From Pomacea canaliculata (lineage: Eukaryota > Mollusca > Gastropoda > Architaenioglossa > Ampullariidae): a stretch of DNA of 64,000 nucleotides. Both the position numbers and the translations under genes were made by a program. Positions 56,801 to 64,000 of the stretch are shown here, one piece after another; position 1 is the stretch's first letter; every line of letters starts with the position of its first letter. The notes below the pieces were generated by a model. The model was not told the origin of the DNA, made no database searches, and worked only from the letters and a program-made list of their open reading frames with translations. The DNA lies in contig NC_037596.1 in assembly GCF_003073045.1 (NCBI RefSeq), forward strand, positions 30,698,184 through 30,762,183. The letters run 5' to 3'.

Positions 56801-59800
56801 TATTAACTCACTATGTGATATTTACAACATTCATAGTAAGTTAATTGACAGTCATGCGTAGTGGTTAAAATCTTTAAATGGTTCTTTTGTGTGTCTCCAG
56901 CAATTAACTGCTCTTTTCTTGGGTACTTTTACAACATCCTTAAAACCCTCTTCAAAAGCTAATTATTTTTCTGGTGAGTGTCAAATCAAGATTACTCTCC
57001 CTTCTGAAGGAAAATACAACTACAGTGTCATCATTATACCTGGTGAAGTACAGGTGTTTCCTTCCTTTAATGGAAGTAATGAAATACGTGAGTTTAATAA
57101 ATATTTAATCTTCTGATATTGTTCCTTCATATCATTTGATAAATTTACTGGATGTCTTTCACAGAATATAAACAGCAGTTAACATCACAGGTTTTTACTG
57201 TGATGACTTCATACTATAGTAATATAAAAACCTCCCAAAGCCTTAATAGATGATAAACAGTAACCTATTATTAAAAATAAATACATGACGATGATGATGA
57301 TGATGATGATTTTCAAATTAGGTCGTCCATCTGAATCTCCTCAACACAACTGCCCACGATATGTAACGGAGAGCGGTGACATAAACTGTCTCTGTTACTC
57401 GGATAACCTTGGACTTCCATCTGGTTCTCTTATCTGGAGAGGAACCAACTCGCCGAAGCTGACGTTAGACCAAGTGAACAGGACATATAGTGGGACAAGT
57501 AATACTTGTATCTTGATGTGGAACAACACTGCTGTACAAAGTACACAGTATACAGTCACAGTAAACTGTATGTTTTTCTAAGGATTCATTTTTCTTCAAT
57601 ATTTGTTTTGGTTTTGAGCCAGTCCCATTCATTTTCTTTCCGTGTAATCAGTTCTATCCCACTCATTCCTGCAATCATCTCATTGATATACACATTGAAG
57701 TCATCTATGTTTCAAATTATTTTTGAAGATTAAAAATAATGATCATAAATATTGATTGCTTATGTCTGACAGACACATTAACAGATACTCATTAAGATAA
57801 AGAATTAACTATAACTCAAATATTTAGAAATACCACACAATTTAAAAATTAATAAAAAGACTTTTGAATGTTCATTTTAAAAACTTAAGTTCCCATATGT
57901 TGACAATAGGAATCAAACAATAAATTATGCAATACCAGTCAAATTTTAATAATAATACTTCTACAGGTGGATGATTTTACTCATAACTTTTTTTGTATTT
58001 ACATACTCATGTTATATACCATAATAAAAAAAATCATTAAAAACAGTGATGAATGCACAGTTTTTTCGTCCTGTTGACAGATGCATCCCGAGTGCTGAGT
58101 TTTAAGATCGACAACAAAGCAGACGACATTGTAACTGTAAAGGAAAACACAAACGTGTCCGTTGTTTGTCAAGCTGAGGGGAGACAACTGCCGACAATAC
58201 ATTTATTTAAAAGAAGCAGTGATAACCAAGATCTTGAGCTAGCCTCAACTAATAATACTCTGGAGCTTCAATACACTATGACAGCCGTGAAGTGTGAAAC
58301 AACAGCCATTTACACTTGCAAATCAGAAAATAATATCTCTGGAGACCAAAAATATATTCGACTAATTGTTTCCTGTGGGTATTCGCCATGCTATTTGACA
58401 CAAATGTAATTTACCTTGAAAAAGTGCAGTAACTTAATGAAAAATTCATTCCATTTACAGGCAATAAAAATCTTTGCTGCTTTTTAAACTCATTGTTTTG
58501 ATTTAAACCTCATTTATTTTGAAAAAGTATGAGAACTTTTGCAGTACTAAAAATTATTATCAAGTGATACCTGGCATGCCCATGATAGTTTCTACCTTTA
58601 ATTCTTTAATCTTTTATTTTATTGTCAGTTTATGATCTATGGCATCATTAACACAAAGTGTACTTATTGAAGTTTCTAAAATGTTACTTAGCACTTTTCA
58701 TTTGACTTTCAGGTGCTCCTAGACAAACAATGCACGACTCTTATTCTGTGACATTTAATGGTGACAAGGCCAGACTGCACTTTAAATTCCTTGCTGACCC
58801 AGCGCCAAATGTGTTGTCCATATTTTCCATCAAATCTTCACTAAATGATACAACTTCAAGAAAAGTTGAATATCAGAACAGAGTAGAATTTGACTGTAAA
58901 TCTGATCAATTGTACAGGTATATGGTCACCTGCACAGTGACTCTTCTCAATAAAACAGCATTTAGGCCTGGAGTTTATGATGCTGTTTTCAGCAATGACC
59001 TGGGAAATATTTCACTTACATTTGAGATCAAAGAACAAGTCGACTCAACAGGTTATTTTTTAATACTTACAAATTGGTCTTCATTTTTATTCTGTGATTT
59101 TTGTACATATATGATACCTGAACTAAACAAAGTAAATGCATTTAAGCACACCAGGCTATACATCTAGCTTTTTCAATCAAACCTTTTATAGAACTTTGTT
59201 TCTCTTCTTCCTACCTCATAAAATGTTGTTCTCCACAGGGCAATCAAAGTCTGAAGTAGCAGGACCTGTTGCTGGGGGAGTTATAGGTGCTTTTGCTGTT
59301 ATCACGTTGGTTGTCAGTGCAGTCTTCTTTATCAGAAGAAAAAGAAGTGAGGTTAATTTTTTTTAAAAAAACAATAAATGAAAACAAATATATAATATAG
59401 TCTTTATTAGCGATAAATGAAGACCGTAAAATTGAATTTAAAACGATCCTCAGTCTTTAGAAACCTTTTAGTATTTGAAACTCTTAAGTACTTATGATGA
59501 TATATTTGCAATGGTTTTCAGGAAAACCAGATGAGAGAGGCTTACAGTGAGTATAAATCTACAATGAAACCATGCATGTACTGCCTTTTTAGATGAAATA
59601 GTTAAGCTGATCAGTCTATGTTTTTAACTCAACTATGTTGTCATTTGAAAGATAAATTTAGACAGTGCTACCAAATTATAAAATGACTTGGAATGTTATT
59701 AATAATCCTTTTTCTCCCACTCATTTCAGAACAAACCAGGTGTTGACTCCAAAAACTTCTGAGAGAAGTATGATTATTTAATATTTTCCTGAACTACATA

Positions 59801-60830
59801 TTGGCTTAGTCATGAGCACATATACTTATGAAACTCGCGCAGACAACGTAAAGAATCAGATAAAACAGAGACGTATCCATGGAGTAGGAGTAGAGTATGG
59901 AAATATTTATTATTTGATAAAAATGGAGGACTTGTTAAAACGAGGTTTTCTATTTTCGTTTTTCCTCTGCAGGTTTAGAAACATTATATGACCATCTACA
60001 AAGGGGAGATATCAACAACCCATCTGTTTACCAAACACTAGAACCTCTGCATGCTCCAAAATATAAAGGTTATTACACATCATTAGAAAGCTTTTTTAAA
60101 ACTTTTCTTATTCTGTCTTTACTTTATGGGCATAAAATAAAATAGTTTAAAAAATTAGGACAAGATCTATGGCACACCAGAAATTAGAAGGAAACAGCAA
60201 AATATCTGATAAAGAAAAAGAAATTCCAAACATTTAAGAAATTTTAAATATCAACCATCCACTGTAAGATTAAAAAGTTTAAATGTGTTTTTGATGTTCT
60301 TGAGGTAGGTGATGGTGGTAGAGGTAAAAAAGGAGAAAAGCTAATGACAGACGTCTAGCTTACTCTTATCCCTCCCTCCACCCTAACGACTAAATTGTCT
60401 GGTGTATATTCAAAATGCGGGAAAATATTTTATTACATAAATTAAATGTATGCGTAAGAAGGGTGGTGTAAATCTGATGATTGCCAAAGTGTCCCATTGC
60501 TATATAAAGTATCATCTCAGAAAGATCTCATAGAAAACACAGTTATGGTTAGTAGTAGTTATACTGTGCAAACTGTTGCATTTTAAAATAGGTACAAAAC
60601 AGGAAGTAGATTTTCTTTTGTTTTGCAATATATTTTTTAGTATAAGTTAATTGTTCTTGTAGCCTTGTGTTGTTTCATAATTGCCAAAAATTCCATTCTA
60701 CTATTTCATTTGATTTTACTTATAACTTTTAGATCAAGGAAAGTCACATGAAGCTCCAATTGATCTGCATGAAAACACAAGAGGAACACGACACAAAGAG
60801 ATAATCTACCAGAACACCACATTTTGTTAA
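53840..60830 (+). CDS. Gene F: five-Ig-domain type I membrane receptor with ITAM tail
   Basis: Exons: 53840-53891, 54620-54943, 56551-56681, 56901-57087, 57322-57567, 58081-58374, 58713-59051, 59239-59346, 59522-59546, 59730-59767, 59973-60068, 60733-60830 (TAA). The joined frame is open for 645 residues. The signal exon encodes MPTLIGLICVLCIRATY. Ig1 is moderately divergent from B and C; Ig2 to Ig4 are close to them. Exon 7 is of the B/E type. The membrane exon ends RRKR. The tail has LYDHL-x10-YQTL (ITAM). Exon 12 keeps IYQNT (YxN), but the segment matching VYEVP is reduced to EAP, losing that tyrosine. Exon 11 is 12 nt shorter than in B. A candidate poly(A) signal ATTAAA is at 61065-61070. 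This is the most compact intact copy. Confidence 0.85.
55262..55447 (+). repeat. tRNA-derived SINE, family 1, copy c
   Basis: GGTGGCGCAACAGTTAGCAC (box A-like), a weak box B, and the shared body and 3' GCGTAAAACACC end, followed by a C-run. It lies in intron 2 of gene F, where B and C have no SINE. Confidence 0.8.
57288..57310. repeat. (GAT)n microsatellite
   Basis: About eight GAT units just before the acceptor of gene F exon 5. Confidence 0.9.
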
Positions 60831-62284
60831 ACTAATCTTTTTGTACTGCTTTTAATTTTGTTGATAAAGAAGCACATTGTCCAGTCCTCCAGAGACAAGT
60901 TCCCTCTTATTAAGGCTGTTCATCGATGCCACTACATTGGTAAATATATTTGTTTCCTTGGTGCTTTGGGGAGCATTTGAGAGAAAGATAGTAATGTCAG
61001 TCAGCAAAGGTCATTTTTTTTCATTTATCAAACTTCACTGTTACTTGATACTATGTAAAATGTTATTAAAAAGAAAGTTTGCAGTCTTTGTGCTTCACAT
61101 CCATTTCTATGCAATTTTCTAAGTTTGGGCAGACACATCACTTTGAGAGGTTTCACACCATACATGTATTTTTTCAAAAGAAATTATTATTCCACCGTCA
61201 AATGTTGGTTTGTCTCCTAACCCACAGATGATAAGTAAAGATGTTAAGCACCTTAAAATATGGAAATAATGCCATTTAGCTAGGAATGATCGACAGGTAT
61301 TGTGACTACATTTTAGCTCCTATCAACTTGGTGTGGTTATTTAGTTTTAATTTACCTCTTCCCCACCAGCTGCACGAGACCTAACATTTCCATCGACATT
61401 GGTAAGCTTTCTTGCCGGCACAAACTATGAAACATAGACATATATGTCTCCTTATACACCGTGGAATGTATCGGCAAGTTATAGCATCAATACACATGTC
61501 CGTACACACTGTGACAATTATGGGCAATTTTATGAATGAAGATGAGAATGTTGATCTAAAGTACAGCCACTGCTTAGGCTAAAGTTGAACCTAGAAAAAT
61601 TCTGATTTATTAAGACACGCCAAAGCCCTCGAGTCGGTAAAATAGCTCTGGGTAGTTAACTCAAGTAAAAGGATATGAATAGCAGTTGAACAGTTGACCA
61701 GGTAGAAGAAATAATTAAAAGTTTCTGTATTTTATATGTACTGCTTGGGTAGCCTCCCTTGCTATGAAACGATGTTTTGTTTTCTTACAACCAGTTAGCT
61801 AAGTATTTTAATTATAAAATATCTTAAGATAAACATCAATGACATGATTTTATTGTTGCTCAAGACGACTTCCCATATACAAGAAAAATAGATATTGTGC
61901 AGTAACTTAATTGTTTATCCCAAAAGCACCTAAACGATGAAAAAAAATTAAGGCTGTGTAGAAAGCATGTTGACAGTTGCTGCCCGCCACGCATGTTTTG
62001 GTGACTTCACAGGCCGGATCTCTATAATGAATAAAGAACGAGCCCACGTGTCTAAGTAGAAACTAAAATTGTACCGGAAAGCTTAGTAAAAACCCAGGAT
62101 AGAACAACACGATCGAGGGATCCGGTACCAGCACAATAAACCACCAATGCAGATTTGGCAGGCCTCGTATACTCCTAAAAACTAGGAGAAACAACAGGAA
62201 AAAAGGACACAAACACGTATACAGTTGACCACCAATGCGGACTTCGCAAAGCTCGTAGACATAAACAGGTAAACAGGGCACAAA
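60831..62284. other. 3' UTR and downstream flank of gene F
   Basis: The first 300 bp align with the gene E 3' region and include ATTAAA at 61065-61070. The part near 61590-61720 resembles the flanks at 19.1 and 33.1 kb (GAAGAAATA block, ACTCAAGTAA block). No further gene was recognised; the minus-strand frames at 62063-62384 have no domain signature. Confidence 0.45.
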
Positions 62285-62530
62285 CAACAGAAAACACCTG
62301 TGGTGCAGGTTTTTTCTTACGATAAAGGTGCAACGTAAACATGTTGTCGGCAAAAATAACTCCGGCGATCTTAAAGTGCAACATAAATGTGCTTTATCTC
62401 CCCTAGCAATGTTACATTGAGCTTGACGTGCAAATAAGAAATTTTATGGCACAGTCTTTAAAAAAAAAAGTCTCCGTTTACACACTCAAACTGTCCTCCC
62501 AACGCACAATTGTTATTTAAGCTCTATCAT
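62285..62530 (+). repeat. Dispersed repeat family X, copy 5
   Basis: It contains GTCGGCAAAAATAACTCCGG, a CTTAAAGTGCAACATAAATGTG block, TTATCTCCC, then an A-run and an ACACACTCAAACTGTCCTCC-like block, in the same order as the other copies. Confidence 0.6.
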
Positions 62531-63000
62531 CCAGAAACTAAAAACTTTCCCGAAAAGATATGCTTCGTATACACGTACACTGCTGCGGGAAAGAATAACT
62601 CTTGCGACCTTAAAGAGTAATACAGATTTGTGTTACCTCCCTTTATCGATTTCTTTTAATAGCTTGATGTTCAGAAAAGGCAATTTTATGTTCTTAATGA
62701 AAGATAAAAACCTCACGCCTGCTCAAACGTAATACGCACTCATACTCTCCTCCTAACACACACGCACGCGCAAGAAATAAAATCAACAGCATGCTATCTG
62801 TGCTGTCAACTTCACTCAGCCATATTCACAAAGTCATGACTAAACTAAGAAGGAATACAGTGAGAGAATTTCCGCAGTAGATATGCCTCTACTAGTATCT
62901 ACATACAGGCTGACCCTTCTTGTTAGTTTATCAGTGGATATATAAGACAAAGACAAATATACGTGTCGTATGTAGTTATAAAAAAAATCAAAGGAACACT
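62531..63000 (+). repeat. Family X copy 6 plus duplicated upstream module (matches 44.2-44.7 kb)
   Basis: GAAAGAATAACTCTTGCGACC, then GTTACCTCCCTTTATCGAT, followed by the flank blocks also found upstream of gene E. The match continues to about 62995. Confidence 0.65.
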
Positions 63001-64000
63001 TCTGTGGACTTCCCAATGTATTTCCTTCCTTTTAGTCAGAGTAACTTTACCATCCCTGTGCAATTTGTCAAAATTTAGTAAAGAATTTATATTGTTTAGA
63101 GCATTGCATTCAACGCACTGTTTTTGTTCAACCATTTCGAATGTCCAGCCTTGTGTTTAGATGTAAATAGTAAATATCTCTCGGATATTTTATGGCATAA
63201 AAATTAGGGCTTAAACCCTAACAGATCATGATTTTATCCCGGAATGTATAAGATTATCTGTGTAATTTTAGTGATGCTCTGTCTCCCAGTAACTACTAAT
63301 TAACTTCAGCAAAGTAAGGGACATTTAAATAAAAAGTGTATGGTGTAAGGTAAACAATGTATTAGTGTAGTCAGATGCCCAAGCCAGTTTTTGTGGTATG
63401 GTTTGTTGAGCTTCTCTCTTTGATTCTGTCTCTTCTTAGCTATCCCACTCGCTATAATGTGCGTGACACTAATATAATGACAAGCATCCTTGCTTAGTTA
63501 CTAGACGATTATGAGTAGGGAGACCATCGTAATGCGTTGTTGTAACTCTATTTGTGTGTGCGCGCGCACGCGCGAGTCATGGGAAAAATGTAGAAAATCG
63601 TGTTCCACAGATTGTAAGAATTGTAGAGGTTACAGCAAAGAAGGAAAAAAGTGTGAGTCAACAGTTCTTAGTATCAGCAAGGAAACCTCTGGAGATACCT
63701 TTGCGGTAAAATGTCAGTTTTAATGCATAATCTATTCTAAAAGATGAGGATAACTAGAGACTCAAATAGTTGTTGAAATGAAATAAAATACCGGGTATAA
63801 CTTTACAGTTCACTATACGTCGCACTTGTTGTAGTAACTGGTGCTCTGGTCTCACTCACCTTTACTCTTTCTTTGTATCTTTTCCTCTCAGTGGCTTTCA
63901 TTACGCACATCTGTGTGTTTGTGTGAGAGAGAATGTTGGTTGAGAAAATTATCATACAATTAAAACAGAGATTTGAGTATAGAGACCGGCTTTAAAGAAG
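63001..64000. other. Right end of window; no supported gene
   Basis: An open frame at 63511-63723 encodes a Cys- and Lys-rich segment (WEKCRKSCSTDCKNC). No convincing splice sites or family match were found, so it is not called as a gene. A short alternating GC tract lies near 63560-63573. Confidence 0.4.

Noticed and set aside
63511-63723. Cys- and Lys-rich open frame near the right end as a new gene
   Set aside because: No convincing acceptor or promoter was seen, it is not similar to the family exons, and it begins in a low-complexity GC-alternating tract. It stays a possible exon fragment only.

Overview
The window is AT-rich, intron-rich animal DNA full of short interspersed repeats: tRNA-derived SINEs, hAT and pogo-type MITEs, a CR1/Rex1-like LINE and many microsatellites. 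Base composition, SINE types and gene style suggest a lophotrochozoan, most likely a gastropod mollusc. That assignment is an inference, because no gene here is species-diagnostic.

The main content is a head-to-tail (+ strand) tandem array of one multi-exon family of type I membrane receptors. I call the copies A to F. The full model has 12 exons: a 49-52 nt signal-peptide exon, an N-terminal Ig-like domain (exon 2), a second Ig-like domain split over exons 3 and 4, three more Ig-like domains (exons 5, 6, 7), a transmembrane exon (8), two tiny linker exons (9, 10), an exon (11) carrying two tyrosine motifs, and a last exon (12) with YxxP and YxN motifs. Copies B (7820-17653), C (21629-32223) and F (53840-60830) are fully open when their exons are joined, giving 648, 651 and 645 residues. 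Copy E (45432-51771) has the full exon set but two 1-nt frameshifts. Copy A (849-4607) is the 3' end of a gene that begins left of the window. D1 (34407-35405) and D2 (41867-43597) are relics that kept the signal exon and exon 7 but lost exons 2-6. A different, single-Ig membrane-protein gene (G) lies on the minus strand at about 36.9-40.3 kb, between the relics.

The strongest biological signal is the tail. In all five copies with a tail, one phase 1-1 exon encodes YxxL/I, exactly ten residues, then YxxL, which fits an ITAM. It is followed by YEVP-like and YxN SH2-docking motifs, partly lost in E and F. A clustered multi-Ig receptor family with variable ectodomains and an ITAM tail looks like an invertebrate counterpart of vertebrate leukocyte receptor clusters. 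Ligand and function are unknown. The B/C comparison shows replacement changes concentrated in the middle of the first Ig domain between nearly identical flanks.

Mobile elements mark the duplications. B has two signal exons, and an hAT element with a second MITE nested in it sits directly against the splice donor of the second one. A 429-bp hAT MITE interrupts the B 3' UTR region. A 5'-truncated LINE sits in C intron 1 and a pogo-type MITE in C intron 6. About 1.1 kb of GC-richer unclassified repeat sits in an E tail intron. A dispersed repeat family occurs at about 32.9, 33.7, 43.6, 44.2, 62.3 and 62.6 kb. The module upstream of E recurs at 62.6-63.0 kb, which hints at a further copy beyond the right edge.
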